This document shows, one piece after another, positions 1-10,175 of a stretch of 16,205 bases of DNA. How positions within the stretch are numbered: the first letter of the stretch is position 1; each line of letters starts with the position of its first letter. The DNA lies in the NCBI GenBank assembly GCA_016177555.1, contig JACOVB010000385.1, forward strand, positions 1 through 16,205, written 5' to 3'. This DNA is from Candidatus Rokuibacteriota bacterium. GTDB lineage: Bacteria; Methylomirabilota; Methylomirabilia; Rokubacteriales; CSP1-6. The notes beneath the pieces were generated by a model. That model made no database searches and had not been told where the DNA came from. It saw nothing but the letters and a program-made list of their open reading frames with translations. Made by a program: the position numbers and the translations under genes.

Positions 1-1
1 G

Positions 2-550
2 AGCAAGTGGCCGCAGGCCGAGGCCCTGGTGGTCTTCGCCCGGACCCTGGGTGCATCGCGTGCCGGCAAGGCAGCCACCGCGCGGCAGGACCTGGAGCGG
101 CTCGACGCGCTCCACACCGCGCTCATCGGGATGAAGCTAGGGTACTGGGCCGGGGAGGTCGACGTCCAGCGCCAGATCGTGAGGGCGTGGAACGCCGGCG
201 TCGAGGGCAAGACCGACGAGGCGATCCGCCTGATGCGGGCGGCCGCAGACGCCGAGGACCTCACCGAGAAGCACATCGTGAGCCCCGGCCGCCTGGTTCC
301 GGCCCGCGAGCTGCTGGGGGAGATGCTGCTGGAGGTCAACCGCGCGCCGGAGGCGCTCGCCGCATTCGAGGCCTCACAGGGCAGGGAGCCCAATCGCCTC
401 CGCGGATACCTCGGCGCCGCCAGGGCCGCGAAGGCAGCGGGCGACACCGCCAAGGCGCGCGCTCACTACGAGCGGCTCGTCGGGCTCACGGCCAGGGCCG
501 ACACCGAGCGCCCCGAGATCAAGGAAGCGAAGGCTTTCCTGGGTCGCTGA
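2..550 (+). CDS. C-terminal part of a TPR-like repeat protein (5'-truncated by window edge)
   Basis: The reading frame is open from the left edge, so the gene starts outside the window; an internal GTG at 29 is probably not the start. The visible 182 residues are Ala/Arg/Glu-rich and all-helical, with repeated helix pairs of tetratricopeptide type: a segment ending in a DEAIRLMRAAAD-like helix, one with PEALAAFEAS, and a last one with AKARAHYERLVGL. The Ala/Gly/Tyr/Leu spacing is typical of TPR units. No catalytic motif is visible here. TPR arrays usually act as protein-protein scaffolds; any enzymatic or sensor domain would lie upstream and unseen. The frame ends at a TGA, and a strong hairpin follows about 80 nt later. 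TPR class is inferred from helix pattern only; Sel1-like repeats are the main alternative. Confidence 0.7.
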   Translation, partial: SKWPQAEALVVFARTLGASRAGKAATARQDLERLDALHTALIGMKLGYWAGEVDVQRQIVRAWNAGVEGKTDEAIRLMRAAADAEDLTEKHIVSPGRLVPARELLGEMLLEVNRAPEALAAFEASQGREPNRLRGYLGAARAAKAAGDTAKARAHYERLVGLTARADTERPEIKEAKAFLGR

Positions 551-630
551 CGGCCCGGTCCGCCCGCATTCGAATCGACGCGGCTCGCGCCTCGGCGTCG
601 CTGGCGCAACTTCAACGTGGGGCGAGGTCT

Positions 631-657
631 CGGAGGGGGCCTTGACGGCCCCCTCCG
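631..657. terminator. Strong hairpin terminator downstream of the TPR-like gene
   Basis: A perfect 11-bp stem (CGGAGGGGGCC pairing with GGCCCCCTCCG) encloses a 5-nt loop, TTGAC. It lies about 80 nt after the stop of the rightward gene. There is no U tract, so it is a terminator-like or RNA-stabilising hairpin rather than a textbook intrinsic terminator. High-GC bacteria often lack the U run. Confidence 0.65.
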
Positions 658-758
658 CGCCGTCAGCCGCCCTTGCGATATCCGGGCGCCCAGTTCACCT
701 CTGTCCAGCAGACGCGTGACGGTCGGCCCTTCCATATCACCGATGGGCCGGTTGAATG

Positions 759-793
759 AAGGGCGGCCGGGCTCGCGAGGCCTCGCCGCCCTT
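759..793 (-). terminator. Hairpin downstream of the toxin-antitoxin operon
   Basis: AAGGGCGG at 759-766 pairs with CCGCCCTT at 786-793. The interior contains the further palindrome GCGAGGCCTCGC. It begins 18 nt beyond the toxin stop codon on the minus strand, where a transcription end for that operon is expected. No U tract of note follows. Confidence 0.5.
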
Positions 794-810
794 CCCCTTT
801 TCCCGGGCCG

Positions 811-1233
811 TCAGGCCAGCTCCGCCACCCAGAGGACCTGGCTGGAGAACCCGCTCTTCCTCACCGCATCGTGCAGCTTGCGGTCCGCGGTCACCAGGGG
901 ACAGCCCCGAAGCACGGCCGCAGCCAGGTAGAGGCTGTCATAGACGCTGCGGCGCGCGCCACAGGCGATCTCCAGAGCCAGCGGCATCAGCGGTTGCGAC
1001 CGGTGCACCTGAAGGGGAACGGCGAGCAGAGCCTCCAGCGCGGCCCGTGCCTGGGTCACGGTGACTTCTCCGCGGCTCACCCGTTTCCACAGGACGTTGC
1101 CGACTTCAGGGAAGAGCAGGTCAGGGGCAATCAGGCTGTGGTCGGGGGACAGCAGACGCAGGGCAGCCTCGCTATGGACCTCAGGGAGCACCCACTTGAT
1201 GGCGACGCTCGCATCCACGACGAAGTCACTCAA
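811..1233 (-). CDS. vapC: VapC-type PIN-domain ribonuclease toxin
   Basis: This is a 140-residue PIN-domain protein, the usual VapC length. VapC toxins are Mg-dependent endoribonucleases that cut tRNA or rRNA when freed from their antitoxin. The acidic active site is visible: D7 in FVVDASVAIKW, E43 in LLFPEVGNVLW, D99 in SVYDSLYLAAA and D117 in LVTADRKL. All four are in the family's usual places, so the toxin looks catalytically intact. The start is a TTG whose TTGA overlaps the antitoxin stop by 4 nt. No ATG fits the N-terminal beta strand better, and a weak start under coupling would keep toxin level below antitoxin. It is the second gene of a two-gene operon. FitB is the same fold, so the name is at family level; the RNA target cannot be told. 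Confidence 0.9.
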   Translation of the reverse strand: MSDFVVDASVAIKWVLPEVHSEAALRLLSPDHSLIAPDLLFPEVGNVLWKRVSRGEVTVTQARAALEALLAVPLQVHRSQPLMPLALEIACGARRSVYDSLYLAAAVLRGCPLVTADRKLHDAVRKSGFSSQVLWVAELA

Positions 1234-1460
1234 CGCGCTCGATCTCTCCTGATGAGCGCGGCGCTGTCACTGAACGTTCGCCCGGCGAACATCGCCCGGA
1301 CGTGATTGATCTTGGCCCGGGGATCGACAGCGCTCGTGCGAGCCGCCTGCTCCAGAATGTCCCTCAGCTCGGCCTGGAGTGATCGGTGATGCCGTCGCGC
1401 TCGCGCCTTGAGCCGCTGAACGGTCGCGGGATCGAGATCTCTGACGAGTACCTGGGGCAT
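1230..1460 (-). CDS. FitA-like ribbon-helix-helix antitoxin
   Basis: This 76-residue protein opens with MPQVLVRDLDPATVQRLKAR and continues with SLQAELRDILEQA, the FitA/Arc-type ribbon-helix-helix pattern. Residues 1-10 form the DNA-contacting beta strand, and two helices follow to about residue 45. The C-terminal 30 residues (RAMFAGRTFSDSAALIRRDRAR) are the type of tail that wraps the cognate PIN toxin. The antitoxin neutralises the downstream VapC and, in this family, the complex represses its own operon. The ATG is preceded by AAGGAG at 1467-1472, spacing 6 nt. The stop overlaps the toxin start by 4 nt. A palindrome sits 28 nt upstream of the ATG. Family assignment is by motif; complex formation is inferred. 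Confidence 0.88.
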   Translation of the reverse strand: MPQVLVRDLDPATVQRLKARARRHHRSLQAELRDILEQAARTSAVDPRAKINHVRAMFAGRTFSDSAALIRRDRAR

Positions 1461-1487
1461 GGCCTGCTCCTTGTGCGGGAATGTCGC

Positions 1488-1504
1488 GCTATCAGAATGA
1501 TAGC
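1488..1504 (-). promoter_or_regulatory. Palindromic operator/promoter of the toxin-antitoxin operon
   Basis: A perfect 7-bp inverted repeat, GCTATCA-gaa-TGATAGC, lies 28 nt upstream of the antitoxin ATG. It is AT-rich within very GC-rich DNA. On the minus strand it includes TATCAT, an acceptable -10 element; I see no convincing -35 at the right distance. Ribbon-helix-helix antitoxins bind such inverted repeats over the promoter, so self-repression is the likely role. Confidence 0.6.
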
Positions 1505-1543
1505 ATGCGCCCTGCGCCGGGGCCGCAAGAGCGGCCGTGCGGC

Positions 1544-2796
1544 TTACCCTTCGACCAGCCGGGCCAACGTCGCTGCGAGCACCTGGGCGCCGGCCGCGAG
1601 GTCCTCGGGCGTGGTGAACTCGGATTCGTGGTGGCTGACGCCGGCGGCGGACGGCACGAAGATCATCGCGCTAGGGCACACCGCCTTCAGCGGAATCGAA
1701 TCGTGGCCGGCGACGGTGTTGAGCCGCAGCGACGCGTAGCCGCAGGCTTTCGCCGTGTCCTCGATCAGGTCGCGCAGCCGGGCGTCGAACGCGCCGGGCG
1801 GGCGGTCCACGGTGCGCGTCAGCGCCACCGGCACCGCCTCGGTCGACAGCGCGCGCGCCTTGGCCTCGAACCGGGCGCAGGCGTCCGCCAGCATGGTCGG
1901 ATCGACGGCGCGGAACTCGGCGAACAGCCGCACGCGGCCGGGAACCACGTTGGTCGAGTTGGGCTGGACATCGAGCCGGCCGACTGAGGACAACAGCACG
2001 CCGCCCGTCCGGTCGGATATCTGTCGGCAACAGAGCACCAGCTCGGCCGCCGGCAAGAGCGCGTCGCGCCGCGCCGCCATCGGCGTCGGGCCGGTATGGG
2101 CGGCGCGGCCCTCGATGTCGGCGACGTACTTGACCGTACCCCAATTGCCCTCGACCACGCCGATCGTGCGTCCCGCGCGCTCCAGCTCCGGGCCCTGCTC
2201 GATATGCAGCTCGACATAGGCCGCGACGTTCCGGGGCGGCGGGTCGGCGCCGCGATAGCCGATATCGGCCAGCGCCGCGCCCAGCGTGACGCCGTCGCCA
2301 TCCGCGCGCGACAGCGCGAAGTCGGCGTCGACCAGCCCGGCGAACACGGCGCTGCCCAGGGTGCTGGGCGAGAAACGGGCGCCTTCCTCGTTGGTCCAGG
2401 AAACGACGCCCAGGTTGCGCACCGGCTTCCCGCCGCCTTGCGCTGTCCGGCGGCGCACCGCGAGCAACGCCTCCAGCCCGGCAAGCACGCCGTAGGCGCC
2501 GTCGTAGCGGCCGCCCGAAGGCTGGCTGTCGAGATGCGAGCCGGTCAGCACCAGCGGCGCGTCCGGCCCGGCCAGTTCGGCGACGCCGAAGACGTTGCCG
2601 ACCGCGTCGACCGCGACGCGCAGGCCTTCCTCGCCGAGGCGCGCGCGGAACCAGTCGCGGGCCAGGCCGTCGTCGTGGCTGGCCGCCAGGCGGCAAACGC
2701 CGCCGCCGGGGGTGCGCCCGATGGCGGCGAGGTCGCCGAGCCCGCGGTGCAGGCGGTCGGCATCGACCGTGGTGCGCTCCTCGCGCGTCTGTCCGG

Positions 2797-2800
<4 letters not shown>
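1544..2800 (-). CDS. M20-family Zn amidohydrolase (allantoate amidohydrolase / N-carbamoyl-L-amino-acid hydrolase)
   Basis: This 418-residue protein has the full length of the hydantoinase/carbamoylase group of M20 metallopeptidases, which split N-carbamoyl amino acids, allantoate or ureidoglycolate. Visible metal ligands are H89 in GSHLDSQPSGG, D100 in GGRYDGAYG, E138/E139 in SWTNEEGARF, H199 in VELHIEQGP and H390 in GVSHHESEF. The dimerisation domain occupies about residues 220-330. The start is TTG at 2800, chosen because AGGAGG lies 4 nt upstream and TTGA overlaps the preceding ATPase stop. Reading further upstream would only translate the ATPase gene out of frame. It is the last gene of the ABC importer operon, which suggests that it hydrolyses the imported substrate in the cytoplasm. 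Carbamoylase versus allantoate hydrolase cannot be separated by eye. Confidence 0.9.
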
Positions 2801-4813
<2,013 letters not shown>

Positions 4814-4817
<4 letters not shown>

Positions 4818-5650
4818 CGCTGCTTCAGCCGCGGGTTGAGGGCGTCGTTCAGCCCCTCGCCGACCAGGTTGATGGCCAGCACGGTCAGCAGGATCATCGC
4901 CCCGGGAATCGCCGCCATCCACCAGGCGACGCGCAGCACCGTGCGCGCCACGCCGATCATGTAGCCCCAGGACACCACGTTGGGATCGCCGAGGCCCAGG
5001 AACGAGAGGCCGGATTCGGTCAGGATCGCCGTCGCCACCATGAGCGAGGCGACGACGATCACCGGCGGCAGCGCGTTGGGCAGGATCTGGAGCACGATGA
5101 TCTCCCAGTCCGGCATGCCGATGGCGCGGCAGCCCAGCACGTAATCGCGGTCGCGGTGCGTGATGAACTCGCCGCGCGCCAGACGGGCGACCGACGGCCA
5201 CGACACCACGGCGATGGCGATGGTGATGTTCACGACCGTCGGCGAGAAGATCGCGACCAGGACGACCGCCAGCACGAACGACGGAATGGTCAGGAAGAAC
5301 TCGGTCGAGCGCATCAGCACGTCGTCGATGCGCCCGCCGTAATAGCCGGCCAGCGCGCCGACGGTGACACCGACGACGGTGGCGGCGAGGGTGGCCATGA
5401 CCCCGATCAGGAGGGACACCCGCCCGCCGTGGAGGATGCCGGCCAGGATGTCGCGCCCGGCGACGTCGGTGCCGAGCGGATAGCGGCCGAACGGCGCCAT
5501 GAACGGCCGGCCCACCATGTCGAACGGATCGGTCGGATAGATGAACGGCCCGATGAGCGCGAGCAGCACCACCAGCGCCAGCACCGCCGCGCCGCCGACC
5601 GCGGCCCGATTGTTGCGGAAGCGCAGCCAGAACGCGCGCAGGAAGCTCAT
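4814..5650 (-). CDS. dppC: Peptide ABC transporter permease, DppC/OppC type
   Basis: This 278-residue inner-membrane permease has the N-terminal cytoplasmic stretch and first membrane helix (about residues 18-38) typical of OppC/DppC. An extracytoplasmic segment follows with the family hallmark [19 protein letters not shown]. The remaining helices lie at about 75-100, 115-140, 195-220 and 245-265. The coupling (EAA-type) loop that docks on the ATPases is [19 protein letters not shown]. Another family stretch is [18 protein letters not shown]. The start at 5650 overlaps the stop of the B-type permease (ATGA), and the stop overlaps the D-type ATPase. With the B-type permease it forms the translocation pore. 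No lesion is visible. Confidence 0.92.
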
Positions 5651-6627
5651 TTGTGGACGATCCTGGGATCGAGCAGGCCGTAGAGCAGGTCGACGATCAG
5701 GTTGGCGATCACCACCACGACGGACGAGACCAACAGGATTCCGAGAAGAAGGTTCAGGTCGCGTTGCAGCAGCGCGTCGAACACCAGCCGCCCCAGGCCC
5801 GGCCAGCCGAACACGGTCTCGACCAGCACCGACCCGCCGAGCAGGTGGCCGATCTGCACGCCGGCGAGCGTGACCACGGGCAAGAGCGCGTTGCGCAGCG
5901 CGTGCGTCCAGGCGATGACGCCCTCGGAAAGCCCCTTGGCGCGCGCCGCGGTGATGAAGTCCAGGCCGTAGACCTCGAGCATGGCCGCGCGCATCAGCCG
6001 CGTGTAGATGGCGACGTAGAACAGCCCCAGCGTCGCCGCCGGCAGGATCAGGTGCCGGGCGACGTCGAGGGCGTATGCAAGGCTGGTCTTGCCGGCGCCG
6101 ATCTGCATCATGCCGCCCGAGGGCAGCAGGTCGAGCTTGATCGAGAACAGCACGATGAGCATGAGCCCGAGCCAGAAGGCCGGGGTGGCGTAGATGATCA
6201 GCGCCGAGACCGAGACCAGGTTGTCGATCCACGATCCCTGCCGGCGCGCCGCGGCGACGCCGAGGCCGACGCCGAGCACGCCCGCGAGCGAGATCGCCGT
6301 CACCATGAGCACGAGGGTCGCCGGCAGCCGGTCGAGGATCAGGTCGAGGACCGGCTGCTGCTGCAGGAACGAGACGCCGAGATCGAGGGTGAGCAGCCGC
6401 CCCATGTAGATCAGGAACTGCTCGATCAGCGGCAGGTCGAGGCCGAACTCCCGGCGCAGCTGCTGGGTGAATTCCAGCGTCGCGTGGCCCATCTGGCCAG
6501 CCAGGATGTCGGCGGCGTCGCCGGGCGCCATCTTGATGAGAAGGAAGTTCATCGCCGCGATGGCCAGCACCACCGGAACAAGCTGCAGCAGGCGGCGGAC
6601 GACGAAGGCGACGGTCGTGTTTCTCAT
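5647..6627 (-). CDS. dppB: Peptide ABC transporter permease, DppB/OppB type
   Basis: This 326-residue permease begins with the conserved cytoplasmic edge and first helix of DppB ([18 protein letters not shown], then the MAPGD motif at the helix exit). Further helices are visible at about 100-125, 135-160, 195-215, 250-275 and 290-315. The coupling loop reads [19 protein letters not shown], and the family motif [22 protein letters not shown] is clear. Length is normal. The ATG at 6627 has no strong Shine-Dalgarno sequence, unlike the binding-protein gene 185 nt upstream. Lower permease translation than binding-protein translation is common in such operons. Its stop overlaps the C-type permease start by 4 nt. 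Confidence 0.92.
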   Translation of the reverse strand: MRNTTVAFVVRRLLQLVPVVLAIAAMNFLLIKMAPGDAADILAGQMGHATLEFTQQLRREFGLDLPLIEQFLIYMGRLLTLDLGVSFLQQQPVLDLILDRLPATLVLMVTAISLAGVLGVGLGVAAARRQGSWIDNLVSVSALIIYATPAFWLGLMLIVLFSIKLDLLPSGGMMQIGAGKTSLAYALDVARHLILPAATLGLFYVAIYTRLMRAAMLEVYGLDFITAARAKGLSEGVIAWTHALRNALLPVVTLAGVQIGHLLGGSVLVETVFGWPGLGRLVFDALLQRDLNLLLGILLVSSVVVVIANLIVDLLYGLLDPRIVHK

Positions 6628-6812
6628 GGCCGGACGGGCCCGATCCCGGTCATGCCCCGGCGCGCCGCCCGGCCGCCGCTGGGCGACGCGCGGCCCGGTC
6701 CGCCCATGCTCCTCGTCCTCTCCCTGCCGGGCGGGGAGAGAACGGGACCCGCGCGGAGCGCGCCCCCGGCGAAGGCGGGCACGTATCCGTCACGCCGCCG
6801 CGACGCGCGGCG
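6628..6812 (-). other. 185-nt spacer between binding-protein and permease genes, with REP-like hairpin
   Basis: This is the only sizeable gap within the transporter operon. CTCTCCC at 6718-6724 pairs with GGGAGAG at 6734-6740 around a 9-nt GC-rich loop. A second GC-rich stretch with GGCGAAGGCGGG lies at about 6768-6779. Both recall short extragenic palindromes common in alphaproteobacterial genomes, but I cannot count copies elsewhere. A hairpin here could protect the binding-protein mRNA 3' end and lower read-through, as known for other binding-protein-dependent operons; that is inference. Confidence 0.45.
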
Positions 6813-8411
6813 TCAATCGACCCAGACCGAATCCCAGCTCGAATACATCGAAATGCCGTTGGTGATCAGCCCGTGCACGCGCTTGTTCCACACATGCGTG
6901 TAGCTCATCTCCATCAGGAAGATCACCGGCAGGTCGTTGCGCAGGATCCCCTGGATCTCGGCCCATACCTTGTTGCGCTCCGGCCCGTCGTCGAGCTGGG
7001 CGGCCTTCGCGAACAACTCGTCCAGCGTCGGGTTCCTGTAGTCCATCGAGTTGTTGAAGGTCGCGCCCTTCTTGATGTTGGTCGAGATGAAGGCGCGCTG
7101 CACGCCGATGGTCGGGTCCGGATAGTTGTGCGTGAAGTTGCTGGTGAAGTCGTAGTTCCAGTCCGTGTAGATGCGCTTCAGCCAGCCGCCCATGTCGAGG
7201 CTCTGGGTCTCGACCTGGATGCCGATCTTGCCCAGCTCCTGCTTGATGTATTCGGCCTGGCGCACCCATTCCTCGCCATAGGGCAGGAAGTTCTGCACCA
7301 GCTTGAACCGCACGCCGGCGGCGCCGCGCTTGTAGCCGGCGTCGTCGAGCAGTTTGTTGGCCTTGGCCGGGCTGTACTCGAACGGCTTCAGGGTCTTGTC
7401 GAAATGGTTGGGGTTGCCGCTGACGACCGGCCCGCGCGCCGGCTTGCCCTGGCCGTACCAGATCACGTCGACCAGCTTCGCGCGGTCGATGGCGAGGCTG
7501 ATCGCCTGGCGCACGTTGACGTCTTTCAAGGGCTTCTCGCGCAGGTTCACCTCCAGCCACATCATGGGCCCCAGGCCCTCGCTGCCGTCCTGGGAGGCGA
7601 CCAGGGAGGGAAGCTTGCTCAGGCGCTGGATCTCGGCCGGCGGCAGCCCGGTCATCGGCGCCAGGTCGACCTCGCCCTTCTCCACGGCGATGGCGCGCGC
7701 CGCGCCGTCGGGCAGAACGCGAAGCACGAGCTGGTCGAGATAGGGCCTGCCCGGCTTCCAATAGGTCGGGTTGCGCTCGAAGATGATGTGGCTGCCCTTC
7801 TTCCATTCCTTCAGCTTGAACGGGCCGGTGCCGATCGGGTTCTGCATGATCCTGGCCTGGCGGATCTTGCCGGCGGCGATCTCTTCGTCGCTGAAGCCGT
7901 GCTTGGGCATGATCGGCGATTCGCTCGGCTGGAAGGCGCGCAGGAAATAGGGCACCGGCTTCTTCAGCTTGAACACCACCGTCCTCGCATCGGGAGCCTC
8001 GATGGCCGCGACCTCGCCGAAATAGGTCCGGCCGCGCGAGTGATAGGGCGCGACCACCGTCTCGATGCTGAACTTGACGTCCTGGCTGGTGAACGGCTTG
8101 CCGTCGTGCCAGGTGACGCCCCCGCGCAGCTTGAAGGTGTAGGTCAGGCGGTCCGGCGACACCGTCCAGGATTCGGCCAGGCCCGGCACCGGCTTGAGGC
8201 CAGCGCCCTCGTACTCGAGCAGGCTTTCGTAGACCTTGGAGGCGACAAGCGACACCGGCACGGCGGTGGTCGCGATGGTCGACATCGCCGTCGGCTCGGG
8301 ATGGTAGGTGTAGGTCAGCGTGCCACCCTTCTTCTGCGCGTGCGCCGGAACGGCCGCTGCGCCGATCAGCAGCGCGGCGGCCGCCAGGCTCAGGATGCGC
8401 TTTGCGTTCAT
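6813..8411 (-). CDS. Periplasmic peptide-type substrate-binding protein (SBP family 5)
   Basis: This 532-residue solute receptor feeds the permeases encoded downstream. It opens with a Sec signal peptide: MNAKR, a hydrophobic Ala/Leu core, and a cleavage site after AHA at about residue 25. There is no lipobox cysteine, so the protein is periplasmic, which suggests a Gram-negative envelope. The mature part starts KKGGTLTYTY and shows SBP_bac_5 features: GLAESWTVSPDRLTYTFKLR, GVTWHDGKPFTSQDVKFS, GTGPFKLKEWKKG and VRQAISLAIDRAKLV. ATG 8411 was chosen over upstream options because GAGGAGGT lies 7 nt ahead and the signal peptide starts there. The family binds dipeptides, oligopeptides, nickel or glutathione; the amidohydrolase neighbour hints at an N-substituted amino acid or small peptide. 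Confidence 0.93.
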   Translation of the reverse strand: MNAKRILSLAAAALLIGAAAVPAHAQKKGGTLTYTYHPEPTAMSTIATTAVPVSLVASKVYESLLEYEGAGLKPVPGLAESWTVSPDRLTYTFKLRGGVTWHDGKPFTSQDVKFSIETVVAPYHSRGRTYFGEVAAIEAPDARTVVFKLKKPVPYFLRAFQPSESPIMPKHGFSDEEIAAGKIRQARIMQNPIGTGPFKLKEWKKGSHIIFERNPTYWKPGRPYLDQLVLRVLPDGAARAIAVEKGEVDLAPMTGLPPAEIQRLSKLPSLVASQDGSEGLGPMMWLEVNLREKPLKDVNVRQAISLAIDRAKLVDVIWYGQGKPARGPVVSGNPNHFDKTLKPFEYSPAKANKLLDDAGYKRGAAGVRFKLVQNFLPYGEEWVRQAEYIKQELGKIGIQVETQSLDMGGWLKRIYTDWNYDFTSNFTHNYPDPTIGVQRAFISTNIKKGATFNNSMDYRNPTLDELFAKAAQLDDGPERNKVWAEIQGILRNDLPVIFLMEMSYTHVWNKRVHGLITNGISMYSSWDSVWVD

Positions 8412-8496
8412 GGCCAAGACCTCCTCTCTGGTCCGTGGGTGTCGTCGCGTCGTCGCGAAGTCATGACGCTCCGGGTTGCTCGCGCTCAAGAGTACA

Positions 8497-8673
8497 TCAA
8501 GCCCAGATGCAGTCGATCAGGTGCTCGATGCACGCCCGGTATTCGTTCAGGTCGCCATGCTCGTCCGGCTTGTGCGCCTGGGCGATGGTGCCCGGGCCGA
8601 CGATGATCGACGGAATGCCGCCCTGGTTCCCCAGGTGGCGCATGTCGCAGCAGGTGCAGAGGACACATTCACG
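8497..8673 (-). pseudogene. 3' remnant of an M20 deacylase (ArgE/DapE-like)
   Basis: Translated leftward from 8673, the last 50 or so residues match the C-terminal pattern of acetylornithine deacetylase/succinyl-diaminopimelate desuccinylase-type M20 enzymes: CDMRHLGNQGGIPSIIVGPG, then TIAQAHKPDEHGDLNEY, then a final helix ending DCIWA and a TGA. The His in AQAHKPDE is the family's metal ligand. Just upstream is an in-frame stop at 8674-8676, and no catalytic N-terminal domain follows in any frame, so the gene has lost its 5' portion. It ends 85 nt before the binding-protein start and has the same direction, so it may once have headed the transporter operon. The break at about 8660-8675 marks an abrupt change in sequence character. 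Confidence 0.75.
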
Positions 8674-9003
8674 TCATCTCCGCCGCGCCGCGAGCAGCGC
8701 CCCTCCTGGCGCCCTCGCCCCCGCCCCCGGCCACGCCCGCGTCGCGGGGGAGAACGCGGGGGCGTCACGCGCGTCGGCCCCGGCCATCGCCCCTGCGCCG
8801 GCCGCATCATGCTCCGCCGGGTGGCGCGCCGTCAAGGAGCGGCCGCAGGGCCCCGGCGAGCGCGGGCCCGCCGGTGCCGTGAGCGCGCCGGGCTACCCTC
8901 TGGCCGCCGCCGCGGGCGGGGCCGGGCCGGGAGACTCGGCGAGGAGCGAGCGGCCCCGGTGGGCGAGGATCATGCGCACGACCACCGGGTCGTGCAGGGA
9001 GCA
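8674..9003. other. Extremely GC-rich stretch without a recognisable gene
   Basis: About 330 nt, markedly more GC-rich than the flanks, with several C and G runs. Frames on both strands are Pro/Ala/Arg/Gly-rich without family motifs. On the minus strand, the frame of the neighbouring hydrolase continues past its TGA for about 34 codons with a plausible stretch (LHDPVVVRMILAHRGRS), then stops. I see no promoter, RNA gene or hairpin worth naming. Confidence 0.4.
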
Positions 9004-10175
9004 TCACGTCTCCCGCAGTAGCGTCGCGATCTCGTCGTCGTGGTTGTCGCAGCGGGCGCCGATGAGCCACTCTTTCTCCATCACCACGCGCGAGCCGTCG
9101 ATGTTGATGACGGGACACCGGGGCAAGCCCGTCCTCTGGACGCTCACCAGCTCCAGGTCGGGGGCGCCGACCCCGCGCGCCCCCACGGCGCCCATGGCGC
9201 TCCCGGCCATCACCTCGCGCACCCGGTCGAGGCGCCGGGTATCAGGCGCGGCGCGATCGACCTCCCCTGCCGAGGTCACCGCGGGGTAGAGCGTGCCGAG
9301 CACCCTGTCGTGCACCGAGCGCAAGGCGACGATGGGACCGGCGACGAGCCGCTCGGCAAGCACCGGGCGGTAGAAACCCTGGCGCTTCGTGCCCGGCACC
9401 TCGTCGGCAAGCGCGAAGGCCGAGAAGGCGGCCAGGAGGAGGATCAGGCTCTGGGGGCCGAGCCCCGCCATGACCGCCGAGGCGAGGAGCTTGGCGCCGA
9501 AGGAATGGCCGATCAGGTGAAGTCGTGGGGCCTGGTCGCCGAGGGCCGCGAAGATGGGAGCCAGCGCCTCGCGGCCGAGGCGCTCGCCCACCTGCCCCGC
9601 GCGGCGCTTCATCAGCCAGAAAGAGAGCGCTTGGATGGGCGAGAGGAGGGCGCCGCCGCGCGGGGCGCGGTCGTGGTGGGCCACGTCGTCCGGGGCGCTC
9701 CCGTGTGCGGCGCCGTCGCGGATCCGGCGGAGAAGTCCGTCCAGCTCGATCTCCTCCTCGGGGCCTAGCGGGACCTCCGACTCGAGGAGCAGCGGGAGCA
9801 GCCGGGGAATCAGACCCGGGCGCATGCGCAGCAGGCCGCCGGCGCCGCTCAGCAAGTCCGGTGACAGCTGATCCTTCGCCGGCCCGGTCTCGCCCTCGGG
9901 CGCGGCGAAGGCTTCGAGGGCCAGTGGACGGCCACTCGGAGCGGGACGGCGCGATCGCCCAGCGGGCGCAACGCGCGGTCCAGACGAGCGAAGAAGCGCG
10001 CCGCGCCCTCGCGCGCCTCGGCCTGATCGACGAGCCAGCCGTGGCAGAAGAGAAAGCAGTCGCTGGCGCCGGGCAGCCGCTCGTGGAGCGTGTCGAGGGA
10101 CTGCGGGCTGGCGAGCCGGCCGTCGCGGGTCAGCGGCAAGAGCAGGACGCCGGGATCGCGGGCAAGCAGGCGCAT
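9004..10175 (-). pseudogene. Alpha/beta-fold serine hydrolase, frameshifted
   Basis: The gene reads leftward in two frames. From ATG 10175, MRLLARDPGVLLLPLTRDG leads to FLFCHGWLVDQAEAREGAA (HGW, probable oxyanion-hole region) and VAVHWPSK. At about 9912 the coding sense jumps to another frame (AFAAPEGETGPAKDQ), which runs to the TGA at 9004. The second half holds the nucleophile elbow GHSFG (Ser codon 9502-9504) and an end reading DNHDDEIATLLRE. Joined, it gives about 390 residues. The pattern resembles uncharacterised bacterial hydrolases of the lipase/DUF900-like kind; substrate unknown. The start is coupled to the upstream winged-helix gene through TGATG. A single missing base in the AAGCC context would explain the jump, so either a pseudogene or a sequence error is possible. 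Confidence 0.65.

Noticed and set aside
7..645. 212-codon frame overlapping the TPR-like gene
   Set aside because: Its Arg/Gly/Pro-rich composition is that of a shifted frame; the other frame has the helical repeat pattern.
8412..8489. Upstream start (GTG/TTG) for the substrate-binding protein
   Set aside because: It would bury the signal peptide behind 26 polar residues; the GAGGAGGT site points to ATG 8411.
8903..9006. In-frame continuation past the hydrolase TGA (CSLHDPVVVRMILAHRGRS...), suggesting recoding or selenocysteine
   Set aside because: The tail soon becomes Pro/Ala-rich and ends after about 34 codons. No conserved Cys/Sec context or SECIS-like hairpin is evident, and DDEIATLLRE is already a natural protein end.
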